Origin: Clostridia bacterium 41_269
GTDB taxonomy: Bacteria > Bacillota > DTU086
DNA length: 33,589 bases
Reading direction: 5' to 3'
Assembly: GCA_001508005.1 (NCBI GenBank)
Contig: LGEZ01000021.1
Coordinates: 1 to 33,589, forward strand
In this document: piece by piece, positions 16,216 to 25,343 of the stretch
How positions within the stretch are numbered: the first letter of the stretch is position 1
Layout of the letters: each line of letters begins with the position of its first letter
Made by a program: the position numbers and the translations under genes
The notes under the pieces: model-generated
What the model was told of the DNA's origin: nothing
What the model saw: only the letters and a program-made list of their open reading frames with translations
The model's database searches: none

Positions 16216-16240
16216 AGGTATCCGTTACGGATACCTATTT
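16216..16240 (+). terminator. Probable terminator of the Asp23 operon
   Basis: AGGTATCCG (16216-16224) pairs perfectly with CGGATACCT (16228-16236) over TTA, followed by ATTTTATAGCTTTTTT. The stem is strong but the T tract is interrupted. Confidence 0.75.
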
Positions 16241-16346
16241 TATAGCTTTTTTACAGGAAGAGGTTATTATTGGTAATTTAAAGGGAATCATTGTAGGAAA
16301 AAATATAATTAAATAATAATATCAGCCTTTGGAAGGAGACCCTCAT

Positions 16347-16598
16347 ATGAATCAGGTTTGTCCCGTATGCAACGGTATGGCAGCATTTGTTATTCAGTGC
16401 CCAGAATGCGGGAAACCCATGGATGATCAGGGGCATATAAGCGATTTTTATGGTCCGTATAGTCCTTATGAGGAGGATTTATGGCCGCAGCTTACGGGAT
16501 TATCAGGAAGGGTTGCATCTTCCAGATGTATTCATTTTCTTTACTGTAGTCGGTGCCGCATTGGTAGGAGAAGGGCGGTGAAAAAAATACTGATTTAA
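16347..16598 (+). CDS. Small zinc-ribbon protein
   Basis: An 83-aa protein with paired cysteines: CPVC at residues 5-8, CPEC at 19-22 and a third group C-x5-C-x2-C near 63-72 (CIHFLYCSRC). This looks like two metal-binding knuckles. The middle carries a conserved-looking acidic aromatic stretch (DFYGPYSPYEEDLWP). ATG 16347, seven bases after AAGGAGA, is the start. The last residues (RAVKKILI) resemble the end of homologues in Clostridia. The molecular function is unknown; a nucleic-acid or protein-binding role is only a guess. It converges on yhaM, whose stop lies 11 bases beyond. Confidence 0.75.
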   Translation: MNQVCPVCNGMAAFVIQCPECGKPMDDQGHISDFYGPYSPYEEDLWPQLTGLSGRVASSRCIHFLYCSRCRIGRRRAVKKILI

Positions 16599-16609
16599 AT
16601 TATTTAAAC

Positions 16610-17554
16610 TTAAAAGGAGCTGAAAGGAAATTTTTCATAGATTTTGATAAGTTTTGGATTGGATGGGGACCTTGTTCCCGCTGCTTGGCTTATTCTTGCA
16701 CTGGTCAGATCTGCGTGGAAAAGGGCTAGAGCCTCTATTGTTTTTGGTGTTTCCGGAGAACCCCACTCTCGGCATCCGTGGTGTGAAAGAATCATATGAC
16801 CCAATTCATCTTCCAGTTCCTGGGGAAAATTTTTTATTTTAGAAATACCTTTTAGAAGAATATCCCTTCCTAAAACTAAATGACCGTGCAGTTTGCCCTT
16901 TAATGTTTTTTGAAAGGAAAGGCTTTCAACATCATATTCCAGTGTTTTTCCAATGTCATGAAGCAGTGCTCCAGCGATGAGAAGATCTTTGTTCAAAAAG
17001 TCTGGAAATATGTGGGTAAGGTTTTCAGCTATGGAAGCAACTTCAACGGTATGTTCCAAAAGTCCTCCGCGGTAAGCATGGTGGATTTTTTTACCTCCAG
17101 GGGCAGCGCAGAATTTTCCCTTAAAGGCATTATCAAAAAGTTTGTTTAACAGTTCATTTATGTATGGATTTTCAATTTTATTGATAAATTGGACAAGTTT
17201 TTCCCACATTGTGTCAATATCAAACTCAGCAGTGGGTATAAAATCAGAAATTTCTACTTCTTCAATGGAAACGCGTTCAATTTCATGGACGGTTATCTGT
17301 AGACCGTTATATTTACAAACTGTTCCCTTTACAAAAACGATATCGTCTATTTCAAACTGCAGATCATAATAAAGAGCATTATCCCAAATTCTTCCTTCTA
17401 TGGTTCCTGATTTATCTTTTAAAATAAGTTTTAGATAGAACTGTCCCGCTTTTGAGCTTTTATTTGAATAGGGAACCAAATTTTTTGATGCTACTACAAA
17501 TAAGCTTTCCACTCTATCGCCATTTTTTAAATCAGCGACGAATTGTTTTGTCAT
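16610..17554 (-). CDS. yhaM: 3'-5' exoribonuclease YhaM family
   Basis: Cytoplasmic 3'-5' exoribonuclease that trims RNA ends. The 314-aa protein combines an N-terminal OB-fold nucleic-acid-binding domain (about 10-95; YLKLILKDKSGTIEGRIWD and VFVKGTVCKYNGLQITV) with an HD hydrolase domain (about 155-290). HD metal ligands are visible: HHAYRGGLLEHTVEV, the ALLHDIGK His-Asp pair near 200, LHGHLVLG, and ILSHHG near 260. The order and length match YhaM. The start is odd: the only good GGAGG (plus-strand 17571-17575) is 16 bases from the ATG, with a T7 run between them. An ATT start or a small indel in that run is possible. Confidence 0.9.
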   Translation of the reverse strand: MTKQFVADLKNGDRVESLFVVASKNLVPYSNKSSKAGQFYLKLILKDKSGTIEGRIWDNALYYDLQFEIDDIVFVKGTVCKYNGLQITVHEIERVSIEEVEISDFIPTAEFDIDTMWEKLVQFINKIENPYINELLNKLFDNAFKGKFCAAPGGKKIHHAYRGGLLEHTVEVASIAENLTHIFPDFLNKDLLIAGALLHDIGKTLEYDVESLSFQKTLKGKLHGHLVLGRDILLKGISKIKNFPQELEDELGHMILSHHGCREWGSPETPKTIEALALFHADLTSARISQAAGTRSPSNPKLIKIYEKFPFSSF

Positions 17555-17784
17555 AGTGAAAAAAATTCTGCCTCCTATTTTGTAATTTATGGGTTCTTTA
17601 GATAAAATTCTATTTAAAGAGTTTTTTTCCTTGAATTGTGGGTTAATTTTAATTTGGTGTATGTATTTAATGCAGAAAAAATGATTGAAGGGTAAACATT
17701 AAAAGGTAATAGCAGGAAGAAGCATTTACAAATAGAAATTTATTGTGAATGTGATGAGAAATATGTGAGGGGGTGTTTTTTATA

Positions 17785-18219
17785 GTGCGAGAGATAAGAA
17801 CGGATTTTGAAACCATAGTTGGAGCTGTAGCCCATGGTTCGGAAAATGAACGATGGTTTCTTGATGCAGAAACAGGAAGGGTTTTTTTAATTTCTGTTGA
17901 TTTTTGCGATGAAGAATTAACAATGAATATTATTAAAAGGATCAAGGAAGATCCTGAAAGGTATATTCCACTGCCGTTCCTAAGTCAGCAGGATTTTCTG
18001 GAAGAAGTGCGTATTTACAGCCGCTTTTTAACAGACAACCCTGCTCTGGCAAAACTGCTCAATGAAGCGGTGGAAAAAAATTATACAAGGGCTCAGGTTA
18101 AAAAGATTTTAAATAGGGAGCCGGGTCAGGGGAAAAAGTTTGGAGAATTTTTTATAAGCAGAGTTCGGGAGAGAGTGCAGGCTTGGCTTGACTATAAGGG
18201 TATAAAACTGGTGGGCTAG
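17785..18219 (+). CDS. UPF0158-like hypothetical protein
   Basis: A 144-aa acidic soluble protein whose start region (DFETIVGAVAHGSENERWFL then DAETGRVFLI) and later segment (DPERYIPLPFLSQQDFLEEV) resemble the UPF0158 family, of unknown function. The end (RVRERVQAWLDYKGIKLVG) also fits: family members finish with a helix containing an AW...GI pattern. GTG 17785 is taken as start, 12 bases after GAGGGG; GTG 17773 is in frame but overlaps the ribosome binding site. The next gene begins 17 bases downstream, so the two are probably cotranscribed. Confidence 0.7.
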   Translation: MREIRTDFETIVGAVAHGSENERWFLDAETGRVFLISVDFCDEELTMNIIKRIKEDPERYIPLPFLSQQDFLEEVRIYSRFLTDNPALAKLLNEAVEKNYTRAQVKKILNREPGQGKKFGEFFISRVRERVQAWLDYKGIKLVG

Positions 18220-18236
18220 TTCTGGAGGAAAGTGCT

Positions 18237-20666
18237 ATGGCAAAGAAAAAAAAGGTAAAGTTCCGTAAAGAAAAGGAAAGGGAAAGGGAAAAAAATAATC
18301 TTTTATTTTATTTAACTTTTTGGGGTCTTGGATTGATTCTTTTTTATCCCCCATATTTTCGCGGGCTTTTTTTCAAAGGAGAACAGCAGTGGACGCTGTT
18401 TTTAGCAGGTATTGTTTTTCTGCTGTGCTGGATGTGGAAAGCTTCTAGAAAGGACTATGCACTTTTTGCCAATATTTTTGAGCTTTTAGCCTTTTGTATG
18501 CTTGTTTCCTACATAATTTCATGTTTTAATGCTGCGGACTTAGGGCTGGCAGTGGCTGAAATAGTTAAAATGTCCATTTATTTTATTGTTTTCTGGTGCA
18601 CATCTCAGCTTTCTGTTAAAGAAGATATACCCGATAAATTGGCTGCAGTGCTTTATGCAAGCGGTGTGGGAGTTGCTCTGGCAGGTTTTTTAACTGCGGT
18701 GGATGTGGTTTACATAAAAGATGGATTTGTGGGCAATCGTATATATTCTACTCTTCAGTATCCCAATGCTCTGGCCATTTATATGGCGGCAGTAATTTTT
18801 TTAGGTTTTTATTTCTGGCACCGTGCAGATGATAGGCTGAAATTGGTTATTACACCCTGTAATTTTCTTCTTATGATGATTTTCTTTTCTGCCGGCTCCA
18901 GGGGTGGCTTTTTGGTGCTTCCCATAATGATGCTGCTTTATTTTGTGGGCCTGCCCCGGGAACATAAAATCAAATGGGTATTATATGTTTTGTTTATCTC
19001 AGTTTTGGGACTTTTCATTTCAGGAAAAGTGATTCCTGCTGCTGCTCAGGATAAATATTCTGTGTCATGGATTTGGTTTATTGTGGGCATAACAGTTTCA
19101 TTGGCAGTACAGTTTTCAGCACAGCGGCTCAGCAGCAGAGGAGGTCAGAAAGAAATACTGTCCTTTGATGGTGCGGCTTCAAAGAAAAAATTGCTTATTG
19201 TCGGTTCAGCTGTTCTGGCAGCAGCTGTACTCCTTGCTTTCCTATTAGTATTTAATCAGCCGGCAGTGGAAGGAAGCAAAATTAATGCCGCGGATGCTGA
19301 TAATAAAGGTATTCTCTATAGAATACTGCCGGAAAATATTGCTTCACGAATTTCAGACATCAGCCTGAAGACTCATAACGCTCAAACGAGGATTTTCTGG
19401 ACCTTTGAGGCTCTGGATCTGGTTAAAAACAGCCCCCTTATTGGAATGGGAGGGGGAGCCTGGGAAGCTGCATATAAGAAATTTCAGGATTATGACTATT
19501 CAACTACCCAGGTACACAATCACTTTTTCCAGCTTTGGGCAGAAGTGGGAACGCTGGGATTGATTATATATGCCGCCGTTTGGATAATGTTTTTAATAAC
19601 TGCATATAAAAATTACAGGCACAGTTCGGGTCTTCCCAAACTGTTAAATCTGTCCATCATCGTTTCTGCTGTTGGTCTGGGTCTTCATTCATTTATCGAT
19701 TTTGATCTGGCTCTGGGAGCTGTATCTATATTCTTATGGACGGCTTTTGGTTTTGCTTCAGGTATTTCCAAAAAGCTGTCTGCTACGGAACAAGAAGGAA
19801 TTAAGAGCATGATTTTTGGTGAAAAATTTTTGGGCAAACAGGACAGGAGAACGTTTTTTGCCGCTGCATCTCTTTTGACCCTTTTCTTTGTGGTTCTGCC
19901 AATTATGCTTATAGCAGCAGCCGATTATGCAAAAAGTGCTGTTATATATCTCCAGCAGGGAAGGGATGCTGATAGGGCATTTGAATATTTTAAGAAAGCT
20001 TCAATCCTGGACCCCTTTTCAAGTGATTACAGAGCAAATATGGCATCAATAAAGCTGGCGCTGGGGGATCCCAAAGCTGCCGAGGAATATATGAAGCAGG
20101 CTATAAAACGTTCACCATATGATGCCGGATATTATGGCTTCCTTAGCAGTATTTATAAGGAGCAGAAAGATTGGGAAAAATCAATTGCTGCAGCAAAGAA
20201 AATGGAGGAGCTTGCTCCCTGGGTTCCTTCAACCTACGAAGGAATAGCCAGAGCCTATGTTTCAGCAGGGCTGGGGCTCATGGAAGAAGGTAAAAAAGAT
20301 AAAGCCGAACAGTATTTTAAGGAATGCGCTTATATACCAGTAATACTGAAAGAACGGGTGGAAAATCTCCCTCCCAAAATTCATGAAATCTGGAGAGCTG
20401 CAGAAAAACAGGAATTTTTGAATTTAACTCCGGCTGCTAATTTGAATTTTGGGATTTCCCAATGCATTCTGGGTAATGATGAAGAGGCCTCTGCGTTTCT
20501 TAATCAGGCTCTCAGTGATACCAATATTCAGCAGGAAGCTCATCTATGGTTGGCTGTTCTGGCTGCTAAAAACGGTGACCAGAAAGCTGCGGATGAGCAT
20601 CTGAAACAGGTAAAGGATAAGGAACTAATTGATAACTTTGAGAAGTACAAAAATTATAGTTTATAA
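18237..20666 (+). CDS. O-antigen ligase/polymerase-type membrane protein with C-terminal TPR repeats
   Basis: Large (809 aa) polytopic protein. A very basic cytoplasmic start (KKKKVKFRKEKEREREK) is followed by about a dozen hydrophobic segments to about 570. The Wzy_C (O-antigen ligase) region is near 380-480, including IGMGGGAWEAAYKKFQDYDY, then QVHNHFFQLWAEVGTLGLIIY, with the family's conserved G-x-G and H-N-x-x-x-x motifs. From about 575 there are TPR-like helical pairs (ADRAFEYFKKASILDPFSSD; AEEYMKQAIKRSPYDAGYY; SIAAAKKMEELAPW). Proteins of this build ligate or polymerise lipid-linked glycans outside the membrane, consistent with the sugar transferase at 2317. It starts at ATG 18237 after TCTGGAGGAAAG. 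Confidence 0.88.
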   Translation: MAKKKKVKFRKEKEREREKNNLLFYLTFWGLGLILFYPPYFRGLFFKGEQQWTLFLAGIVFLLCWMWKASRKDYALFANIFELLAFCMLVSYIISCFNAADLGLAVAEIVKMSIYFIVFWCTSQLSVKEDIPDKLAAVLYASGVGVALAGFLTAVDVVYIKDGFVGNRIYSTLQYPNALAIYMAAVIFLGFYFWHRADDRLKLVITPCNFLLMMIFFSAGSRGGFLVLPIMMLLYFVGLPREHKIKWVLYVLFISVLGLFISGKVIPAAAQDKYSVSWIWFIVGITVSLAVQFSAQRLSSRGGQKEILSFDGAASKKKLLIVGSAVLAAAVLLAFLLVFNQPAVEGSKINAADADNKGILYRILPENIASRISDISLKTHNAQTRIFWTFEALDLVKNSPLIGMGGGAWEAAYKKFQDYDYSTTQVHNHFFQLWAEVGTLGLIIYAAVWIMFLITAYKNYRHSSGLPKLLNLSIIVSAVGLGLHSFIDFDLALGAVSIFLWTAFGFASGISKKLSATEQEGIKSMIFGEKFLGKQDRRTFFAAASLLTLFFVVLPIMLIAAADYAKSAVIYLQQGRDADRAFEYFKKASILDPFSSDYRANMASIKLALGDPKAAEEYMKQAIKRSPYDAGYYGFLSSIYKEQKDWEKSIAAAKKMEELAPWVPSTYEGIARAYVSAGLGLMEEGKKDKAEQYFKECAYIPVILKERVENLPPKIHEIWRAAEKQEFLNLTPAANLNFGISQCILGNDEEASAFLNQALSDTNIQQEAHLWLAVLAAKNGDQKAADEHLKQVKDKELIDNFEKYKNYSL

Positions 20667-20718
20667 AGTCTTTCTGCTAAAAAGGTATTCAGAGTTTGTA
20701 CAGCATATAAAAATTTAA

Positions 20719-21291
<573 letters not shown>

Positions 21292-21320
21292 ACGCTTAAA
21301 AAACTCATGGAAATATTACT

Positions 21321-21344
21321 CCTCCTGTTCGAGGAGGTTTTTTT
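21321..21344 (+). terminator. Terminator or attenuator between pyrR and pyrK
   Basis: CCTCCT (21321-21326) pairs with AGGAGG (21332-21337) over a five-base loop, followed by seven T. It sits directly before the pyrK ribosome binding site, where it could end pyrR transcripts or attenuate pyrK. No PyrR binding-loop sequence is recognisable near it. Confidence 0.75.
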
Positions 21345-21370
21345 CTATGCTGAAAAAGGAGAGAAGGAAA

Positions 21371-22168
21371 ATGAGGGTTAGGGCTCAAATTGTTGAACAT
21401 TTAAAAATAGGACGGGCATATTATCTTCTTGGCTTACATGCACCTGAAATTGCTCGTACTGCTGAAGCAGGTCAGTTTATAAACATCAGATGTGCTGAAA
21501 CACTGGATCCCTTGCTTAGGAGACCCTTCAGTTTCTATTCCATTGATAGGGATGCTGGAATTATTAAAATACTGTATGAAGTTAAGGGAAGGGGTACTGA
21601 AATCCTTTCAAAATATAAAGTGGGAGATTTTCTTGATATTATGGGACCCTTGGGCAGAGGTATTGATGAGTTGGATAACGGGGGGATACAGGTTATTCTG
21701 TTAGGTGGCGGAGTTGGTGGAGCTCCCATGGCAGCTTTGGCTGAAAAGCTTCATGAATGCGGCATGAGGGCAATTCGCGTTCTCTTAGGAGCTTCTACCA
21801 TGGATAGGTTGATCCCTTTTGATGTTTTTAAATCCCTTGGAATTGAAGTCTCTGCAGCCACTGAAGATGGAAGTTTAGGATACAAGGGTTTTGTAACGGA
21901 TCTTCTTAAAAAGCAACTTGAAAAATTCGAAAGAAAGGATTGTTTGGTGTATGCCTGCGGTCCAAAAGAAATGCTCAAGGCTGCAGCGGAAATCTGCAGA
22001 AACAAAGGGGTAAAATGTATTGTCCTGATGGATGCATTAATGGCCTGTGGGGTTGGTGCCTGTCAGGGATGTGCTTTAAAGGTCAGGGATGAAGATGGTG
22101 TAGAAACATACGTAAGAGTCTGCACGGAAGGACCCAATTTTGATGCCCGGGAGGTAGTATGGGAATGA
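21371..22168 (+). CDS. pyrK: Dihydroorotate dehydrogenase electron transfer subunit
   Basis: PyrK carries FAD and a [2Fe-2S] cluster and passes electrons from PyrD-B to NAD. The protein has 265 aa from ATG 21371, nine bases after AAGGAG; an in-frame ATG at 21347 touches the terminator and has no site. Domains: an FAD-binding barrel (LLRRPFSFYSID near 45, then DFLDIMGPLGRG), an NAD-binding part (VILLGGGVGGAPMAALAEKL; VYACGPKEML) and a C-terminal cluster loop CGVGACQGC (C-x4-C-x2-C), with the fourth Cys in VRVCTEGP. The pyrD start overlaps its stop by ten bases, as expected for subunits of one complex. Confidence 0.94.
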   Translation: MRVRAQIVEHLKIGRAYYLLGLHAPEIARTAEAGQFINIRCAETLDPLLRRPFSFYSIDRDAGIIKILYEVKGRGTEILSKYKVGDFLDIMGPLGRGIDELDNGGIQVILLGGGVGGAPMAALAEKLHECGMRAIRVLLGASTMDRLIPFDVFKSLGIEVSAATEDGSLGYKGFVTDLLKKQLEKFERKDCLVYACGPKEMLKAAAEICRNKGVKCIVLMDALMACGVGACQGCALKVRDEDGVETYVRVCTEGPNFDAREVVWE

Positions 22169-23085
22169 GCATTGAGGTGGATCTAAGTATAGATATAGCA
22201 GGTATAAAAATGCAAAACCCTGTAATAACGGCTTCAGGAACCTTCGGCTTTGGCCTGGATTATCTCCATTACTATGATGTTAATAAACTTGGTGCTGTAG
22301 TGGTTAAAAGTATTACAAAAAATAAAAGAGAGGGAAATCCTCCGCCTAGAATTATAGAAACCCCAGCGGGACTGCTCAATTCCATAGGGCTGGCAAACCC
22401 AGGCATAGACTTTTTCATTAAGGAAGTTATACCCCAAATGGATTCCATAAGAATTCCTGTTATAGTCAGCATAGCAGGGGATGAAATCGAAGAGTATGTG
22501 GAACTTGCATCTAGGCTGGATAAACAGGATAGAGTTGCTGCACTGGAATTAAACATTTCATGTCCCAATGTTAAAAAGGGCGGCTTAGAATTTTCAACCA
22601 GTGCAGAACAGGTAGAAAAGCTGACTGTTTCTGTCAGGAAGGCAACCAGCCTTCCCATAATAGTGAAGCTGTCGCCCAATGTAACGGATATTGTGGAAAT
22701 TGCCCAGGCTGCTGCTGCCGGTGGAGCCCATGCCCTTTCCCTTATAAATACAGTTTTGGGTATGGTTATTGATGTTAAAATGAGAAAACCCGTTTTGGGA
22801 AATAAAAAAGGAGGGCTGGCCGGTCCGGCGATTAGGCCCATTGCAGTGAGAATGGTTTGGGATGTTTCCCAGGCAGTGGATATACCAGTGATTGGTATGG
22901 GGGGAATATGTACTGCCGAAGATGCCCTACAGTTTATAATGGCCGGTGCAAGTGCTGTTGCAGTGGGAACATGGAACTTTGTGAATCCCACTGCTCCGCT
23001 GGACATCATTGATGGGCTTAAAGAGTTCTGCATAAAAGAAGGAGTTAAAGATATCAAAGAATTAATAGGGTGTTCGTGGAAATGA
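22159..23085 (+). CDS. pyrD: Dihydroorotate dehydrogenase, class 1B catalytic subunit
   Basis: Oxidises dihydroorotate to orotate using FMN, with PyrK as electron outlet. The length is 308 aa, as for the family. Visible are NPVITASGTFGFG near residue 18, the substrate loop TPAGLLNSIGLANPG near 70, the catalytic cysteine in LNISCPNVKKGG near 135, KLSPNVTDI near 170, and the FMN-phosphate loops IGMGGICTAEDA and AGASAVAVGTWNF. ATG 22159 or 22165 could both serve. Class 1B is indicated by Cys at the catalytic position and the linked pyrK. The gene ends 18 bases before the IS607 insertion point. Confidence 0.95.
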   Translation: MGMSIEVDLSIDIAGIKMQNPVITASGTFGFGLDYLHYYDVNKLGAVVVKSITKNKREGNPPPRIIETPAGLLNSIGLANPGIDFFIKEVIPQMDSIRIPVIVSIAGDEIEEYVELASRLDKQDRVAALELNISCPNVKKGGLEFSTSAEQVEKLTVSVRKATSLPIIVKLSPNVTDIVEIAQAAAAGGAHALSLINTVLGMVIDVKMRKPVLGNKKGGLAGPAIRPIAVRMVWDVSQAVDIPVIGMGGICTAEDALQFIMAGASAVAVGTWNFVNPTAPLDIIDGLKEFCIKEGVKDIKELIGCSWK

Positions 23086-23162
23086 GAAAATGCAATGATA
23101 GGAGGTAGCAACAGTTAAAGATAGTTATGCAAAAGGGTATAATTTTAATTAGGCGATGATAG

Positions 23163-23756
23163 ATGTTATTAAGTGTGCAAAAAGTAAAAGAAATATACTC
23201 AATTAGTCGAAGGACACTTATAAACTGGGAAAAAGAAGGGTTAATTACGCCTCTTAGAACTCCAAAGGGTAGAAGAAGGTATAGAAAAGAAGATATAGAG
23301 AAGCTATTAGGTATGATAGAAGAAAAACCAAAACCGACTGTAGTTTTATATGCAAGAGTATCTACAAAAAAGCAGGGAGAGTACCTAAAAAATCAAATCA
23401 GGAGACTTGAAGAATATGCCAATTTGCAAGGTTGGCGGTATGAAGTCATATCCGAAATAGCAAGTGGGGTAAATGAAAACAGGAGAGGTTTATTAAAGTT
23501 TCTGAACAAAATAAAAAGAGGAGAAGTTCAAAAAGTTGTAATAGAATATCCTGATAGACTGGCAAGGTTTGGTTTTGAATATCTTAAATTTTTTATGGAA
23601 AGCATTGGAGTAGAGCTTGTAGTTTTGAATGGAAAGGAAAATGAAGAAGATGTAAACAAAGAACTAGCAGAAGACTTAATAGCAATAGTTACATCATTTG
23701 CAGCCAGGATTTACGGGCAAAGAGGTGGTAAAAAGCATGATAACAATACAGGCTAA
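23163..23756 (+). CDS. tnpA: IS607-family serine recombinase transposase
   Basis: Small serine site-specific recombinase that catalyses IS607 transposition. The 197-aa protein has an N-terminal MerR-like winged helix (residues 1-50: VKEIYSISRRTLINWEKEGL, then TPKGRRRYRKEDIEKLL), the reverse order of usual resolvases and typical of IS607. The catalytic domain begins with VVLYARVSTKKQ, with Ser67 as nucleophile and Arg65 nearby. It continues with ASGVNENRRGL and the arginine motif EYPDRLARFGFEYL, ending in the FAARIYGQRGGKK helix. It overlaps tnpB by 20 bases. No frameshift or stop is seen, so it appears active. Confidence 0.93.
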   Translation: MLLSVQKVKEIYSISRRTLINWEKEGLITPLRTPKGRRRYRKEDIEKLLGMIEEKPKPTVVLYARVSTKKQGEYLKNQIRRLEEYANLQGWRYEVISEIASGVNENRRGLLKFLNKIKRGEVQKVVIEYPDRLARFGFEYLKFFMESIGVELVVLNGKENEEDVNKELAEDLIAIVTSFAARIYGQRGGKKHDNNTG

Positions 23757-25188
23757 ACTTACTTTCCCGAGCGAGGGAGACGAGCAAATAGTGCTGGATT
23801 TAATGAGAAGATGGTCATCCTGCATGAGATATGCATACAACAGGCTTTTAGAAGGATACAGCAGAAATGAACTCAAAAGAGAACTTCAAGGAGTTTTCAA
23901 TTTAAATTCGAGGTATGTAGATGATGCGATAATGAAGGCGAAAAGCGTTCTTGAGTCATGCAAAGAAAGGGGCGAAAACCCCGGCAATGTTATTTTTGGT
24001 GGCAGGGGCTTATTTGAGAAGCTCAAGAAGCGGCACATAAATGGAAAAGCATACAAAAAACTGCAGCGCAAGTGGCAGGAAAAGCGTAAAGGCAACCTTT
24101 ATTCACGGGGAGACAAAAGCAAGAAGGGAAATCTTAACACAAGAATTGAAACCAAAGGCAAGGGCACTTGGCTTAGAATCAATATAGGGGAAAGACAATA
24201 CATATATGCAAGATTAAATGCAGGATGGAAGAAAGGCGAAAGTCGAGACCTAATACTTCAGACAATTGGTATTAACGAAGATCCTTATTCCGTAGAGTTA
24301 AAGGTTAAGAACGGCAGGGTATATGCTTACTTTACAATTGAAGAAAATCTTCCAGAAATTGTGGTAACAAAGGGAAATGGAGTTATAGGCATAGACGTTA
24401 ATGCTTATCCGAACCACATAGCATGGGCAGAAGCGGATGAGAACGGGCAACTGATAAGATACGGTAAAATTCCGATGCCTGAACTTGAAAGCGGGAATTC
24501 GGATAAGAGGGAATACTTTAGGTGGCAGTATGCTTACAAGATAGTAGGAATAGCCAAAGAGAAACGGAAGGCCATAGTAATCGAAAGACTGGACATAAAA
24601 GATAAAGGTAAGCGAGGCGACTTTTCTGGTAGGAAATCTAGGAGGATAAGGCACAGCTTCAGTTATAAGTCTTTTTTAGAAAAGATCAAAGTCTTAGCTA
24701 AACGCAATGGAATAGAGGTCATAGAAATTAATCCTGCTTATACATCGGTAATAGGAATGTTGAAGTATGCACCGCAGTACATGATAAGCAAGGACGTTGC
24801 AGCAGCGTATGTGATAGCAAGAAAAGGATTGGGATTAAAAGAAAGGATTCCCAACAATTACATTAAAGTTCTTGAATCATTGGATATTGAGAGTTTAGAA
24901 GAGTTAAAGGACTATGTTAGAAAGACTGTTCAAAATAAGCATTTAAGGAAGAAACATTTAAGAGAAATAGACAGGACAATAGAGATTTTACAAAGCCTTG
25001 GGAGTAAGTCAGGGAGGGCATCAGAACCTCTGGATGGAACAAGCTCTGGTGCCTGTAGCGCAAGCTATAATCTCTGGCGAGTTCTCAAGGCAGCGGTGGT
25101 AACCCCACTCTCCCCTGAGAGGGTATTAAGGGACGTCTCTGTCCTGAAGGGAGTATTACATTCAGGGCAAGTGGGGAGACCCGGTTAA
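23737..25188 (+). CDS. tnpB: TnpB RNA-guided nuclease (RuvC), zinc-ribbon-less variant
   Basis: TnpB proteins are omega-RNA-guided DNA endonucleases, ancestral to Cas12, that help keep their element. ATG 23737 (AGAGGTGG seven bases upstream) gives 483 aa. RuvC motifs: Asp220 in VIGIDVNAYPNH, Glu283 in IVIERLDIKDKG and Asp353 in MISKDVAAAYVIARKGLG, so the D-E-D triad is complete. Between Glu283 and Asp353, where most TnpB have a CxxC...CxxC zinc ribbon, there are no cysteines; the segment reads NPAYTSVIGMLKYAPQY. The last 60 or so residues are low-complexity and lie on DNA that is strongly structured as RNA, so the coding 3' end overlaps the omega RNA. Confidence 0.9.
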   Translation: MITIQAKLTFPSEGDEQIVLDLMRRWSSCMRYAYNRLLEGYSRNELKRELQGVFNLNSRYVDDAIMKAKSVLESCKERGENPGNVIFGGRGLFEKLKKRHINGKAYKKLQRKWQEKRKGNLYSRGDKSKKGNLNTRIETKGKGTWLRINIGERQYIYARLNAGWKKGESRDLILQTIGINEDPYSVELKVKNGRVYAYFTIEENLPEIVVTKGNGVIGIDVNAYPNHIAWAEADENGQLIRYGKIPMPELESGNSDKREYFRWQYAYKIVGIAKEKRKAIVIERLDIKDKGKRGDFSGRKSRRIRHSFSYKSFLEKIKVLAKRNGIEVIEINPAYTSVIGMLKYAPQYMISKDVAAAYVIARKGLGLKERIPNNYIKVLESLDIESLEELKDYVRKTVQNKHLRKKHLREIDRTIEILQSLGSKSGRASEPLDGTSSGACSASYNLWRVLKAAVVTPLSPERVLRDVSVLKGVLHSGQVGRPG

Positions 25189-25334
25189 AAGGGCGCGAGT
25201 TCCTGCTTCTTGGGGCAGGGGCTATGGGAGTGCTTAAATATCGCCTGCTGGGAGTGAGCACTCTCTGAAAGGGCGAACCATAAATAGCCCAGCCGTCTAA
25301 ACTTGTGTAGTTTTGCACAGTTTAGATGACCAGG
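25103..25334 (+). ncRNA. Probable omega RNA (reRNA) scaffold of the IS607 TnpB
   Basis: The tnpB 3' end and following non-coding DNA hold a chain of paired segments. CCCCACT (25103-25109) pairs with AGTGGGG (25170-25176), enclosing CCTGAA (25143-25148) with TTCAGG (25161-25166). Then CCTGC and GCAGG lie near 25202-25218, GAGTGCT (25228-25234) pairs with AGCACTC (25257-25263), a GGGC/GCCC stem follows, and last comes the TCTAAACT/AGTTTAGA hairpin at the element end. TnpB guide RNAs occupy exactly this position and take their guide from the flank. The guide here would begin at about 25333-25335, reading into pyrF. The 5' limit is uncertain. Confidence 0.65.
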
Positions 25335-25343
25335 ATATAACAG

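Larger units (their letters stand above)
23106..25332 (+). mobile_element. IS607-family insertion sequence inserted in the pyr operon
   Basis: Complete element with tnpA (serine recombinase), tnpB and a structured right end. IS607 elements insert at GG and leave neither inverted repeats nor target duplications. Here GG at 23104-23105 and GG at 25333-25334 flank the element. Joining the flanks across one GG gives AGGA-GG-ATATAACAG-GTG, a perfect ribosome binding site nine bases before the pyrF start. This defines the insertion point without any database. The left end (23106-23162) carries a TATAAT-like -10 (GGTATAATTT) for tnpA. The right end finishes with an imperfect hairpin (TCTAAACT...AGTTTAGA) at about 25297-25327. 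Confidence 0.85.

Noticed and set aside
22272-23111. 279-residue minus-strand frame opposite pyrD
   Set aside because: A shadow of the strongly supported pyrD gene; the composition is Ser/Thr/Pro-rich as expected from an antisense frame.
25013-25330. Possible CRISPR-like repeats from the many short complementary segments after tnpB
   Set aside because: There are no direct repeats of constant length or spacers; the pattern is nested inverted repeats, which fits an omega RNA.
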